From positions 496,001 through 560,000 of the forward strand of contig NZ_AP025493.1 in assembly GCF_024347515.1 (NCBI RefSeq): a stretch of 64,000 nucleotides of DNA, written 5' to 3'. Of the stretch, positions 16,914 to 26,070 are shown one piece after another. A model generated the notes under the pieces. That model saw nothing but the letters and a program-made list of their open reading frames with translations, searched no databases and had not been told where the DNA came from. The number at the start of each line of letters is the position of its first letter. Position 1 is the stretch's first letter. Position numbers and translations under genes: made by a program. This DNA comes from Vibrio gigantis (GTDB lineage: Bacteria; Pseudomonadota; Gammaproteobacteria; Enterobacterales; Vibrionaceae).

Positions 16914-18287
16914 CTATATCGAAGGCAAATAAAAGCTTTGCTGAAATGAGTTCTCTGCCTTTGTTGTTTCTAACACACTATGATGCAGCATCAGTATCGA
17001 CTGCGCAATTTTGGTTCCTATGCCCAAAGAGCCATTCGGTGCTTCCTGCTCTACCTCATTGTGAATCACGACTCTCACCCGCTTCGAATCCGTCTCTAAA
17101 TCAACACTCAGTGAAACTGCAGTACCATTTGGGCTATGCCTCAACGCATTATCTAGCAAGTTCAAAATCAACCTTTCAAGCAAGTCACTGTCACCGGCCG
17201 CTTTTACTCCATCAGGCATGTCGACCTTAAGTTCGACATCTTTATGGTGGTACTGACTTTGAATCGTTTCTAAGCACTCACTCAGCAACTCGTTCAAATC
17301 TATCGACACGTATTGATAGGTCGGGACAGGATTGTCATTCTTGGCACTATCGAGCAGCGAATGCAGTTGTTCAGACAGTTTATTGCCATTCCGGTATGCC
17401 ACATCAATCAGTGGGTCTGAATATGGATTTTGGATCTTCCATGTTTCTAAGTAACCCAACACACTTGATAACGGTGTTTTCAGGTCATGGCTTAATTGCA
17501 ATAAGCTTTGTCTGCGGTGGGACGACTGATACTCAAGCTGTAAGAATTGCTGCTGAATGTGTTTCGCCATCAACTGATAAGAGCGAGCAATTGGCACTAG
17601 CTCTGGCACTTGATGAATGAAGTTGGGGTCAAGACGGAAATCTTGCTCTGCTTGCTGCTGCAGTTTGTTCGTCACTTCTTCGATAGGGTTTAAAAGGCTG
17701 CGCTTCACGAGCAGGTAAGCGCCAATCGCAAAACCTAAGATGGAGATAAGCATAAGCCCTGCTAGCGCCATATAAGGTGTATCGACTTGTGAATTGGCAA
17801 TCACGGTATGACGATTACTGCCAATCAACACGTACAGATACCCTACCGTGGAACCCAACTCTTCAATCGCAGCAACGGAGAATACCTTACGAGATCCCGG
17901 ATTGATCGGGTCTTCGCCCAGAATCGGATAGGGCTCGCCATTTAAGAACTGTTTAATTGGTGCTAAGTCTATCTGGCTGGCCATCACTGTGCCTTCTGGG
18001 GCAGCGTTCGTCGTGATATTTCCCTGACTATCGAGAAAGTAGATGTCAAAGTCGGGGCCAATCAACATCAAAGTGTGAAATATGGACTTGAGGGCTTTGG
18101 GGTTGTAATCCGTGCCAATCATCAGAGGGTTATCATCGCGCATGTGAACCGCGAGCTCTTTGTGTAAGCTCTGTTTAGTTCTCTGCTCTATGGTCTCTTT
18201 TTGCCAATTATAGGTATAGGCGATAACCACACTCACGAGCAGAAACCACAAACTGGTAAATAGCACTAAACGCGATTTGAAACTCAT
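16914..18287 (-). CDS. Sensor histidine kinase with a degenerate G1 box
   Basis: A 457-residue membrane kinase with helices at about 5-24 and 180-200 flanking a periplasmic sensor of about 150 residues. Then come a HAMP-like linker, the HisKA box LQLSHDLKTPLSSVLGYLE (His near 280) and an HATPase domain with N-box LLDNALRHSPNG. The usual DxGxG (G1) is replaced by VVIHNEVEQEAPNG, although a later GSLGIGTKIAQ remains. ATG 18287 follows a strong GAGGAG, better than the GTG 13 codons upstream. It is the last gene of the spondin/two-component unit, 45 bases after the regulator gene. Confidence 0.88.
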   Translation of the reverse strand: MSFKSRLVLFTSLWFLLVSVVIAYTYNWQKETIEQRTKQSLHKELAVHMRDDNPLMIGTDYNPKALKSIFHTLMLIGPDFDIYFLDSQGNITTNAAPEGTVMASQIDLAPIKQFLNGEPYPILGEDPINPGSRKVFSVAAIEELGSTVGYLYVLIGSNRHTVIANSQVDTPYMALAGLMLISILGFAIGAYLLVKRSLLNPIEEVTNKLQQQAEQDFRLDPNFIHQVPELVPIARSYQLMAKHIQQQFLQLEYQSSHRRQSLLQLSHDLKTPLSSVLGYLETWKIQNPYSDPLIDVAYRNGNKLSEQLHSLLDSAKNDNPVPTYQYVSIDLNELLSECLETIQSQYHHKDVELKVDMPDGVKAAGDSDLLERLILNLLDNALRHSPNGTAVSLSVDLETDSKRVRVVIHNEVEQEAPNGSLGIGTKIAQSILMLHHSVLETTKAENSFQQSFYLPSI

Positions 18288-18332
18288 GCTCTCTCCTCGA
18301 TGGCTCTTTATCTTAGGATGCGACACATAGGC

Positions 18333-19040
18333 CTAAACTTTCGATTCGAACTTATAACCCACACCCCAAACGGTTTTAATGAAATCATCGTCACTATTCG
18401 GCATGGACAACTTAGTTCTCAAGCGGTTAACCGTGCTACACACCGTGTGGTGATAACCAGAATGATCGGTATTCCAAACGTGATTGAGTAGTTCGTCTTT
18501 GCTGTAGACGCGCCCTGGGCGAGTAGCTAAAAAGTGAAGTAACGTAAACTCGGTTGCAGTCAGTGGGACATCTTGATTATTCAATGAAACCTGATGACGC
18601 TCTGGTAGAATGGTAAGCCCACCAAAGCTCATCACGGATTCGGTTGATTGCGAATCTTTCACAGTTGCTTCAGAGTGACTTAAGCGACGCAGTACGTTCC
18701 TAACTCGTGCTTGAAACTCGAGTACGCTGAAAGGCTTGGTGATGTAGTCATCGACCCCAACTTCTAAACCCGACACTTTATCGAGCTCAGTATCTCTTGC
18801 AGTGAGCATTAACACAGGCGTCCAGTCTTCTTGTTGACGTAACAATCGACAGAACTCGAGACCATCGCCATCAGGTAAGCCTCGATCAAGCACGATCAAA
18901 TCATACTGACCTCCCTGATATAACGCTTGAGCCTTTTCAATTGAGTTAGTTCTTACGACATCGTGCCCTTGGAACTTAAGGTGCATTTGAACCAGTTCTG
19001 CTAAATCATCGTCGTCTTCAACCAATAATATGTTTGCCAT
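18333..19040 (-). CDS. OmpR-family response regulator
   Basis: A 235-residue regulator. The receiver domain begins MANILLVEDDDDLAELV and has the phospho-acceptor aspartate in LIVLDRGLPDGDG and the lysine in DYITKPF. A winged-helix DNA-binding domain (about 135-230) ends in DFIKTVWGVGYKFESKV. The frame remains open 46 codons upstream, over the end of the preceding gene, but the receiver fold starts at this ATG. It probably pairs with the downstream kinase. The signal is unknown; linkage to two spondin-domain proteins suggests an envelope or surface-related stimulus. Confidence 0.92.
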   Translation of the reverse strand: MANILLVEDDDDLAELVQMHLKFQGHDVVRTNSIEKAQALYQGGQYDLIVLDRGLPDGDGLEFCRLLRQQEDWTPVLMLTARDTELDKVSGLEVGVDDYITKPFSVLEFQARVRNVLRRLSHSEATVKDSQSTESVMSFGGLTILPERHQVSLNNQDVPLTATEFTLLHFLATRPGRVYSKDELLNHVWNTDHSGYHHTVCSTVNRLRTKLSMPNSDDDFIKTVWGVGYKFESKV

Positions 19041-19146
19041 CAAATTTACCGCAGCACTATTCATGATCCCTGCTCTATTCGGAGTCTGCCCACCTTTCAA
19101 TTGACCGGAACAGAGCAGGAATTCTTTCATTTCACTCTTAACCCAA

Positions 19147-19827
19147 TCATTCAGTTCGGGTAATGGTGATTCTCGCACCTGGATTAAGGAAGCGATGATT
19201 AGCGCTTAGAGCAGAGGTCGTCAAGCCATCATCTTGACTGATAACCCCAGAGTGGAAGCTCACCACATCACTGTCATTTCTGACACTGTTAAAACCTTCC
19301 CCACCACCAGCTGGCCCAGGAATGGTGGTTGCAAGCTCGTCGTTGAGCTCCGTTCCCGAATCCCACACATTCATGTTCATGGTGAAGGTATCACCGACTG
19401 CTAAAGATTTCAGCGATAAGCCAGATTCACCAACAAACGCATCATTGGTGTTCACCAACATTGAAGCAACAGAGATATACCCTTCTTGATACGGGTCGAC
19501 ACGTATAGACACCGTGTCTTGTTCTCCGGAAAGAATCAGCCCATTGCCAGAGATGCCTTGATAAACATTAGCGTCGCTGTCGCTGAGCGCTAGGAGTTCA
19601 GCATTACTCCCCCCTTCAGCTAAGTATTCAAGGTCAATAGAAGCACTTTGGCCGATTTCAAACAGCTCAAAACTTGAGTTATGAGTCAGCACTGCTAGAG
19701 GCGACATGGGTTGGTTGGGCGTGAGGTTGGTAACGCTCACATTGTAACGGTAGTAATCATCGTCATCATCAGGACAGCCGGCTAATACAGCGACAGAAGC
19801 CGCAATAAATAATATTCTAGCTTTCAT
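19147..19827 (-). CDS. Spondin-domain lipoprotein
   Basis: A 226-residue protein with a lipobox (AVLAGC, lipidated C18) followed by a run of aspartates (PDDDDDYY). The rest matches the bacterial spondin N-domain pattern: VTNLTPNQPMSPLAVLTHNSSFELFEIG, LAEGG, ISVASMLVNTNDAFVG and DSGTELNDE. The aspartates after the cysteine may affect sorting. It starts nine bases after its paralogue's stop with a GGGGG ribosome site, so the two are co-transcribed. Function in bacteria is unclear; calcium or glycan binding is only a guess. Confidence 0.82.
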   Translation of the reverse strand: MKARILFIAASVAVLAGCPDDDDDYYRYNVSVTNLTPNQPMSPLAVLTHNSSFELFEIGQSASIDLEYLAEGGSNAELLALSDSDANVYQGISGNGLILSGEQDTVSIRVDPYQEGYISVASMLVNTNDAFVGESGLSLKSLAVGDTFTMNMNVWDSGTELNDELATTIPGPAGGGEGFNSVRNDSDVVSFHSGVISQDDGLTTSALSANHRFLNPGARITITRTE

Positions 19828-19836
19828 ATATCCCCC

Positions 19837-20520
19837 TTACTTTACGACGATAGTGATGGTTGCCACAGGGTTTAACCAGCGATGGCTACTGCTATCAAGG
19901 TCACTAATTCCACCCGCAGGATCACTATCACCAATGTTGCCCGGATGAATATGAACCTTAGCGTTAGACACGGCAGTCTCTACACCTGTACCGCCAGCAC
20001 CAAAGGTAATAAAGGGAGGATTTGGCATACTACTAGCCAACTCATCATTGGCTTCAGTGCCTGCATCGTAGCCATTCAGTGTGGCTTTATAGGTACCGGC
20101 TTGAGTTGGGATCTTCCAGCTGTCTAATCCAACAAAGCCATCGTTGGTCGGCAACAACATCGCGCCGAGTGACAAGTACGCTAAATCACCCGTATCAATA
20201 TCGAATGTGGTCGCAACACCTGGGTCAAGAATGCCGCTAGCAGGGTTTTCAACGACTACACCACCTGCATTGGCGATCACACCAGATAACCCCGAGATGT
20301 CTCCTCCTTCCGCCATTGATTCCAACTCAGCAGAAGCGGTTTCCCCCGTTCTAAACATGAACAAGCTTGAATCGTGAGCCGCTGCCAAGATTGGCGTAAA
20401 GTAGATCCCTTTCGTCGCATTAGTCAGTGTCACCTCAAGCTGGGCTGCCTGAGTTTGAACAGCTCCAAGAGTGAGCATCGCTGAGCCGATCACTAAGCTG
20501 ATTTGAGTACGTTTATTCAT
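19837..20520 (-). CDS. Exported spondin-domain protein
   Basis: A 227-residue protein with a Sec leader (MNKRTQISLVIGSAMLTLGAVQTQA, cleavage near residue 25) and one spondin N-domain: LTNATKGIYFTPILAAAHDSSLFMF, MAEGGD, LSLGAMLLPTNDGFVGLDSW and DAGTEANDELASSM. It is clearly a paralogue of the next gene but lacks a lipobox, so it should be soluble or secreted. ATG 20520 is preferred (GGATGGA upstream) over an earlier in-frame codon. First gene of the four-gene unit. Confidence 0.83.
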   Translation of the reverse strand: MNKRTQISLVIGSAMLTLGAVQTQAAQLEVTLTNATKGIYFTPILAAAHDSSLFMFRTGETASAELESMAEGGDISGLSGVIANAGGVVVENPASGILDPGVATTFDIDTGDLAYLSLGAMLLPTNDGFVGLDSWKIPTQAGTYKATLNGYDAGTEANDELASSMPNPPFITFGAGGTGVETAVSNAKVHIHPGNIGDSDPAGGISDLDSSSHRWLNPVATITIVVK

Positions 20521-20800
20521 TTTGATTCCATCCTTTATCGAGTCCTTTCGTGACCGGCGAATCAATAACATCGAAATACGTGTTATCTAGTCAGCCACGA
20601 ACTGTGGTGTTGTTGACTCTAAGAATGGCGATCAAATCTATCAGCAACTTCATTGAATTCTCATAAAAGTCTCACAAGTTTATCCAAACTTATTACAGCC
20701 CAGATAAGCAGCCATAAAGCGCTGAATATTTAATCGAAATTAGTCGCTTCACACAGCAAAAGGGAAACGTTAAAAATAGAATGAGAAAGGAAGAAAGCGC

Positions 20801-20840
20801 AAAAAAGCCGAATCGATTTACCGATTCGGCCTCTGTTTTT
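20801..20840 (-). terminator. Terminator after the YggL-like gene
   Basis: GCCGAATCG and CGATTCGGC pair around ATTTAC; on the minus strand the stem is followed by six T. It lies 66 bases past the stop at 20906. The remaining spacer up to 20520 shows nothing else. Confidence 0.85.
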
Positions 20841-20905
20841 GTGTATTGTTGCTCGTTCTAAGAACCGTATAGACCTCTAAGCAAAGCTAACAGTACAACA
20901 TCAAT

Positions 20906-21247
20906 TTAGAACGCGTAGTTTGCGTCAATAAGCTCGCTTACTTCAACTTTCGTTACTTCAGCACGCGCTTCAAGCCACTGTGCGACTTGCAGTTGCTCTG
21001 CTTCAGTTACTGAGCGGTAACGCTCGATAGAACATAAGAAACCTTCAAACAGCTCTAGGCCACCGCCACCAAAGCATAGACCGATGCTATCGATGAAATC
21101 GATGAACTCGTCAATGAACACATCGTATTGGTCAAAATCAGCAATCGATGTCTTGCAGCTTACTTCAAAACCCAGAATCGCGAATTCACCTAGGTATAGC
21201 TTTTTGCGTAGGCGACGATTTTTGTTTTCGATTTTATCTAATTTCAT
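20906..21247 (-). CDS. YggL-family 50S ribosome-associated protein
   Basis: A 113-residue basic-then-acidic protein starting MKLDKIENKNRRLRKKLYLGEFAILGFEV. The RRLRKKL..EF..LGF opening, the glycine patch GLCFGGGGLELFEGFLC and the end VAQWLEARAEVTKVEVSELIDANY match the YggL (DUF469) family, which binds the large ribosomal subunit. The ATG at 21247 follows GAGAG; an earlier in-frame start ten codons up is less likely. Confidence 0.85.
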   Translation of the reverse strand: MKLDKIENKNRRLRKKLYLGEFAILGFEVSCKTSIADFDQYDVFIDEFIDFIDSIGLCFGGGGLELFEGFLCSIERYRSVTEAEQLQVAQWLEARAEVTKVEVSELIDANYAF

Positions 21248-21382
21248 AACTGTCTCTCTTTTCATTTGATTAAGCATTTATACACAGTTCTAACCCAATC
21301 CCCAAGTGTTTTGTCTTGCATGAGAAGCGTCATAGCAAGAATCGTGCTGCAGAAACAAAAACTTAATAAAAACCATAAAAGT

Positions 21383-21400
21383 CTGTCACTTAACTGCTTC
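21383..21400 (+). promoter_or_regulatory. Pho-box-like element upstream of phoX
   Basis: CTGTCAC-TTAA-CTGCTTC has the 7-4-7 layout of a PhoB box. The first half matches CTGTCAY fully; the second keeps CTG and the last C (four of seven). It lies 102 bases before the phoX start. PhoB control is inferred. Confidence 0.45.
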
Positions 21401-21501
21401 ACGATTGGTCACACATTTACTCAACTTATTAACCCATTAGTTAGTAGGTGGGTAAGTCATAAATAACGAATAATAAAGTCAGCCAATAGGAAGCAGTCGC
21501 G

Positions 21502-23538
21502 ATGAGCAAGGAAACATTTGATAGCACTCGTTTTAACAAGAGTAAAAACAAACCCTTCGAAGAAGTTCTAGATGCAAACCTTTCAAGAAGAAATGTATTA
21601 AAAGGCGGGTTAGGCATCAGTGCAATGACCGCCTTTGGCGCGTTTGGACTTTCTGGATGCAATTCTTCTAGTCCAGATACTTCAGGAGGTAACGGGTCTG
21701 GAGTCTCAAGTGCGGTACTGAATTTTGATTCAATTCCGGGCTCACTAACCGATGCAGTCTCAGTTCCACCAGGTTACATGGCACAAGTTTTGGTGCCATG
21801 GGGAATGCCGCTTAATGCACAGGGCAGTGCATGGAAGGATGACGGCAGTAACACAAGCGAAGAGCAGTTAAATGCGCTTGGGATGCACCACGACGGGATG
21901 CACTTTTTCCCATTAAATGACAGCAACGCAGATGGTTTGTTATGTATTAACCACGAATATATTGATACGAATGCTCTACACCCTAACGGGCAGACCATAG
22001 TCGGTGGTGTTCGTACTGTTGTTGATGAAGTACGTAAAGAAATTAATGCCCACGGTGTGTCAGTTGTTCGAATTCAACTCGAAGACAATATGTGGAAATT
22101 GGTTGATACCGACCCACTCAACCGTCGCTATACTGGCGCGACAGCAATGGACTTGTCTGGTCCTGTTGCACATACCGCGCTAACTGTGACCCGCTTCTCC
22201 CCTGATGGCAGCCAAGCACGTGGTACATTAAACAACTGTGGTAATGGTTTCACTCCTTGGGGTACTTACCTAACATGTGAAGAAAACTGGCCCGGTTATT
22301 TCGTTAATGCTGGCGTTCGAACTGAAGAACAAGACCGTATAGGTATCGACGATAGCAGCACGCGTTACTTGTGGGAAACATTGGCTGGCAATGCAGAAGA
22401 ACGTTTAGATGAATTCACTCGCTTTAACATTGAGCCTACAGGCGCAAGCTCAATGGACGATTACCGCAACGAAGCAAATGGCCATGGTTATATTGTTGAA
22501 ATCGACCCTTACACAGAGAATGCTCGAGCGAAAAAGCGCACTGCTCTTGGTCGTTTTCGTCACGAAGGCTGTACTTTTAGTAAGCTAGAAGCGGGTCAGC
22601 CAGTTGTCTTCTACTCAGGTCACGATTCTCGTTTTGAGTACCTGTACAAATTCGAATCTACTGTCGCGTGGGATCCAGCGGATGCTAACCCATCAAACCG
22701 ACTAGCAACAGGCGATAAATACATGGATGAAGGCACACTTTACGTGGCGCGCTTCAACGATGACAACTCTGGCACATGGCTGCCATTAACGCTAGATAGC
22801 GTAACGTTATCAGGCGGTGTTCTAGCTGATAATTTCAACTCTTTAGCTGAAATTATCTTAAATACAGCAGGAGCAGCAGACCTTGTAGGTGCAACACCAA
22901 TGGATCGCCCAGAGTGGTGTTCAGTGGACCCATACACTGGCTCTGTCTATCTAACTCTTACGAACAACACTGCGCGTACCGATGAAACGAACGCGGCAAA
23001 CCCACGTTTGAACAACAAGTTTGGTCATGTTATCCGTTGGGATGAAGGTGAAAGCGCAACTGAGTTCACTTGGGATATTTTTGTATTCGGTTCACCTGCC
23101 AACGGCGATGCAGACACCAACCGTTCTGGCCTTACGGATATGAACCAGTTCGCGAGCCCAGATGGCTTGGCATTCGATGCTCGTGGCATATTATGGATTC
23201 AGACTGATAACGGCGCAGATGAAGTGACGAGTTATACCAACGACCAAATGTTAGCAGTGGTTCCGTCTAAGCTAACAGACGACAATGGTAACAGTGCAGT
23301 AATTGGTGCTGATAACCAAGCACAATTGAAGCGTTTCTTTGTCGGTCCAAATGGATGTGAGGTAACTGGCTTTACGATTAGTCCAGATTACAAATCACTG
23401 TTTGTAAACATTCAACACCCAGGCAATTGGCCATACAGCGATGATGCAGAAGAAGAGACTCCGTCAGGAGTATCGGTTCGCCCTCGAGCAGCAACAGTTG
23501 TGATTCGCCGTGAGGACGGTGGTGAAATCGCAGTTTAA
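21502..23538 (+). CDS. PhoX-type alkaline phosphatase (DUF839 family)
   Basis: A 678-residue exported protein. Its leader holds a twin-arginine motif (SRRNVLKGG, R29-R30) followed by LSGC (C53), so it may be both Tat-exported and lipidated. The body has PhoX features: CINHEY, GNGFTPWGTYLTCEENWPGYF, GHDSRFEYLYKFES and DGLAFDARGILWIQTDNG, the strands of a beta-propeller with glutamate/aspartate ligands for calcium and iron. Such enzymes release phosphate from organic esters in the periplasm. A weak Pho-box-like site lies upstream. It stands alone and ends at a terminator. Confidence 0.9.
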   Translation: MSKETFDSTRFNKSKNKPFEEVLDANLSRRNVLKGGLGISAMTAFGAFGLSGCNSSSPDTSGGNGSGVSSAVLNFDSIPGSLTDAVSVPPGYMAQVLVPWGMPLNAQGSAWKDDGSNTSEEQLNALGMHHDGMHFFPLNDSNADGLLCINHEYIDTNALHPNGQTIVGGVRTVVDEVRKEINAHGVSVVRIQLEDNMWKLVDTDPLNRRYTGATAMDLSGPVAHTALTVTRFSPDGSQARGTLNNCGNGFTPWGTYLTCEENWPGYFVNAGVRTEEQDRIGIDDSSTRYLWETLAGNAEERLDEFTRFNIEPTGASSMDDYRNEANGHGYIVEIDPYTENARAKKRTALGRFRHEGCTFSKLEAGQPVVFYSGHDSRFEYLYKFESTVAWDPADANPSNRLATGDKYMDEGTLYVARFNDDNSGTWLPLTLDSVTLSGGVLADNFNSLAEIILNTAGAADLVGATPMDRPEWCSVDPYTGSVYLTLTNNTARTDETNAANPRLNNKFGHVIRWDEGESATEFTWDIFVFGSPANGDADTNRSGLTDMNQFASPDGLAFDARGILWIQTDNGADEVTSYTNDQMLAVVPSKLTDDNGNSAVIGADNQAQLKRFFVGPNGCEVTGFTISPDYKSLFVNIQHPGNWPYSDDAEEETPSGVSVRPRAATVVIRREDGGEIAV

Positions 23539-23592
23539 TCGGTAGAACTGGCTAAGATCGGAAATATTTCTAACATCTAGCTACGTAAAACC

Positions 23593-23632
23593 AAAAAGAG
23601 CGATAAGGCCAACTGCCCTATCGCTCTTTTTA
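23593..23632 (+). terminator. Terminator after phoX
   Basis: AAAAAGAGCGATA pairs with TATCGCTCTTTTT across a loop of about 13 bases; the T-run lies in the right arm. It can work in both directions. Confidence 0.82.
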
Positions 23633-23772
23633 TATTCTATTCAATCTTTGGTATAAAGCTCATCGCCATACCAAGAGCTTGTTATCCCAAGCTCTCGTCA
23701 TCCTCGAGAAGGAGAAACGACTGAGTCGGGATCTCTAACCGTTATAGTTAATCGTAATACCGTTAATCACAG

Positions 23773-24393
23773 TTAACTCACGAACAACCACACACCAACA
23801 CCCATCATAAGTGTGCCTGCAATGCGGTTCATTAACTTCACGTTATCAGCCTTACCTAGCATATGCTTCAGGCTCTTACCGCCTGTCGCGTACAGAGTCA
23901 TACAAACAAACTCAGAAACCAGAATGATCGACACAAGAATGAGCAGTTGCGGTGCTAAGTCTTTACTGCTGTTGATAAAAGGAGGAAGCAGGGAGATCAT
24001 AAATGCCCACCCCTTCGGGTTCGCAATTGCAGTCACAAAACCTTGAACCACGAGATCCCAATCATTATTCACTTGCGTATTTTGATTGTCAGTACTGATC
24101 GCCAATTTACCTCTCGAACGCCACATCTGAACACCCAAGTAGAACAAGTAGCCTGCGCCAACAAACTTAAAGCCCGTAAACAACCATGGGTAGTTAAGCA
24201 TAATTGAGGCAATGCCCAATACCGCTGCAACCGAAACCACAGCGACGCCAGCTAACTCACCAATCATCATCCATAATGTGCGTTTGTAGCCAATACTCAT
24301 ACCCAACGTTAAGGCTAAAGTCATGCACATGCCAGGGGTGATTGAAACAAAGAAAAACGTGGGAATGAAAGCCAAAAGTAGCGCGCTATCCAT
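23773..24393 (-). CDS. LysE/RhtB-family amino acid exporter
   Basis: A 206-residue inner-membrane protein with about six helices. The opening LLLAFIPTFFFVSITPGMCMTLALTLGMSIGYKR contains the family's SxTPGP-like signature (here SITPGM). A helix near 110-135 has the usual GFVTAIANPKGWAFMISLLPPF. Members export amino acids or homoserine lactone-like compounds. The substrate cannot be told. Single gene. Confidence 0.88.
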   Translation of the reverse strand: MDSALLLAFIPTFFFVSITPGMCMTLALTLGMSIGYKRTLWMMIGELAGVAVVSVAAVLGIASIMLNYPWLFTGFKFVGAGYLFYLGVQMWRSRGKLAISTDNQNTQVNNDWDLVVQGFVTAIANPKGWAFMISLLPPFINSSKDLAPQLLILVSIILVSEFVCMTLYATGGKSLKHMLGKADNVKLMNRIAGTLMMGVGVWLFVS

Positions 24394-24554
24394 ATTATTA
24401 CCTTACTGCCTTGTTACTGCTTAAAACTGACTGCTCCCCACTTAGGAAACAGTTCACTGAAAATTGGGATTACTGAAAGAACGATGATTACAAACGCTGA
24501 ATAATCATTTATTTATGGCGACCATGTTTGTAAATAAAACCGCGTCCAGAAACG

Positions 24555-24584
24555 CAAAAGAGCCACAATACAGTGGCTCTTTTC
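24555..24584. terminator. Terminator after the DEAD-box helicase gene
   Basis: AAAAGAGCCAC and GTGGCTCTTTT pair around AATACA. It lies 18 bases beyond the helicase stop on the minus strand. Confidence 0.85.
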
Positions 24585-24601
24585 CATCACCAACCGTAAT
24601 T

Positions 24602-25888
24602 TTACTTACGACGGTTTTTAATTCGCTTCATCATAGTCAAACGACGTTCTGCACTCGCTTGATCTTGAGGCTCTTCGTTCGCGTTGTTCTTACGACCTTG
24701 GCGGTTTTTGTAAGCCGACTTAGTGTTCAGCTTTTCAATGTAAGCGTCACGCTTCTTCGGTTCGTAACCCGGTTGTTCCACACGGCGAATGCGCTGTTGA
24801 ATCAGCTTTTCAACCTGAACAACAGTCAGCTCTTCTTCGCGGTTAACGAAAGACACGGCGTGACCTTGCTTACCTGCGCGACCAGTACGTCCAATACGGT
24901 GAACATAGTCTTCTGCTAGGAAAGGCATGTCGTAGTTGATTACGTGTGGTAAGTCTTCGATATCAAGACCACGAGCCGCAACGTCTGTTGCTACCATTAC
25001 ACGCGCTTTACCTTCTTTAAAATCGTCTAGAGCACGACGACGAGCACTTTGCGCCTTATCACCGTGACACAGTACAGCTTTAATGCCGTCTAGCTTAAGC
25101 TCTTTAACCACGTCATTCGCTGTTTCTTTGTAGTTCACGAACACAAGCACTTGGCGCCAGTTTTTACGACCAATCAGTTCAGAAAGCAGTTCTGTTTTAC
25201 GCTCTTGATCCACTGGGTAAACCACGTGACCGACAGTAGCAGCCGTTGAGTTTTCACGTTCAACACTGATACGTTTTGGTTTACGTAGAATATCAACCGA
25301 AAGTTGGTTCAACTGCGTCGATGTTGTCGCCGAGAACATCATGATTTGTGGAGAGGTTTCTACATCCAGCATGATCTTACGAACCGCATTGATGAAACCC
25401 ATATCAAGGATACGGTCAGCTTCATCAAATACTAGGAATTCTAGATTGGCAATAGACACGTTACCCGCTTCTAAGTGCTCTTCTAAACGGCCTGGAGTCG
25501 CAACCAGAATGTCCACACCCAGCTCTAGTTGGCGAACCTGTGAAGACATCTTGTTACCACCGTAAACCGCAGAAACGCTTAGTTCAGTGTATTTAACGTA
25601 GTCTTTGATGTTTTGAGCGATCTGCGCAGCAAGCTCACGAGTTGGAGCCAGAATAAGGCCGCGAGCCGTTCCTCGAGATGCTTTTTTGCCGCTGTTCAGT
25701 AGGTGCTGAATAACAGGCAATGAGAATGCCGCTGTTTTACCCGTACCGGTTTGAGCAGTAGCAAAAATATCATGGCCTTTACGAGCCATTGGAATCGCTT
25801 TTTGTTGAATTGGAGTGAGTTTTTCATAACCACACTCAGTCAACGCTTTGACTAATTCAGGAGCAAAACCTTGAGAGGAAAATGACAT
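24602..25888 (-). CDS. DEAD-box RNA helicase, RhlE-like
   Basis: A 428-residue helicase with all core motifs in order: Q motif (GYEKLTPIQQKAIP), motif I AQTGTGKTAAF, PTRELAAQI, DEAD (LVFDEADRILDMG), SAT (MFSATTS), VATDVAARGLDIEDL and HRIGRTGRAGKQG. The C-terminal tail (about 375-428) is basic and rich in Arg/Lys/Asn, a likely RNA-binding extension. The short length and tail fit the RhlE group better than SrmB or DeaD. It remodels RNA, probably in ribosome assembly or decay. Single gene with its own terminator. Confidence 0.92.
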   Translation of the reverse strand: MSFSSQGFAPELVKALTECGYEKLTPIQQKAIPMARKGHDIFATAQTGTGKTAAFSLPVIQHLLNSGKKASRGTARGLILAPTRELAAQIAQNIKDYVKYTELSVSAVYGGNKMSSQVRQLELGVDILVATPGRLEEHLEAGNVSIANLEFLVFDEADRILDMGFINAVRKIMLDVETSPQIMMFSATTSTQLNQLSVDILRKPKRISVERENSTAATVGHVVYPVDQERKTELLSELIGRKNWRQVLVFVNYKETANDVVKELKLDGIKAVLCHGDKAQSARRRALDDFKEGKARVMVATDVAARGLDIEDLPHVINYDMPFLAEDYVHRIGRTGRAGKQGHAVSFVNREEELTVVQVEKLIQQRIRRVEQPGYEPKKRDAYIEKLNTKSAYKNRQGRKNNANEEPQDQASAERRLTMMKRIKNRRK

Positions 25889-26006
25889 TGTTACGGGTTC
25901 CTTAAGCAGACAGCCTACATTCTTATTTCAGCCGAGCACTATAAAGTAATTAGAGTGATTTATCTCACATTTATCGTGATATAACGCAAACTTTCTCATT
26001 TAATCT

Positions 26007-26039
26007 GGTGTTTACTCCGCCTTTAACGAAGTAAACACC
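26007..26039. repeat. Perfect 10-bp inverted repeat in the spacer
   Basis: GGTGTTTACT and AGTAAACACC frame a 13-base loop. Neither side has a T-run. It sits 32 bases downstream, on the minus strand, of the GTPase remnant, and may be that lost gene's old terminator or an operator. Confidence 0.5.
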
Positions 26040-26070
26040 GAGATCGTTGGTTCAAACAGCAAAAATACCG

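Noticed and set aside
24515..24919. 134-codon frame opposite the helicase gene
   Set aside because: It is the antisense of the DEAD-box C-terminal coding region and crosses its terminator.
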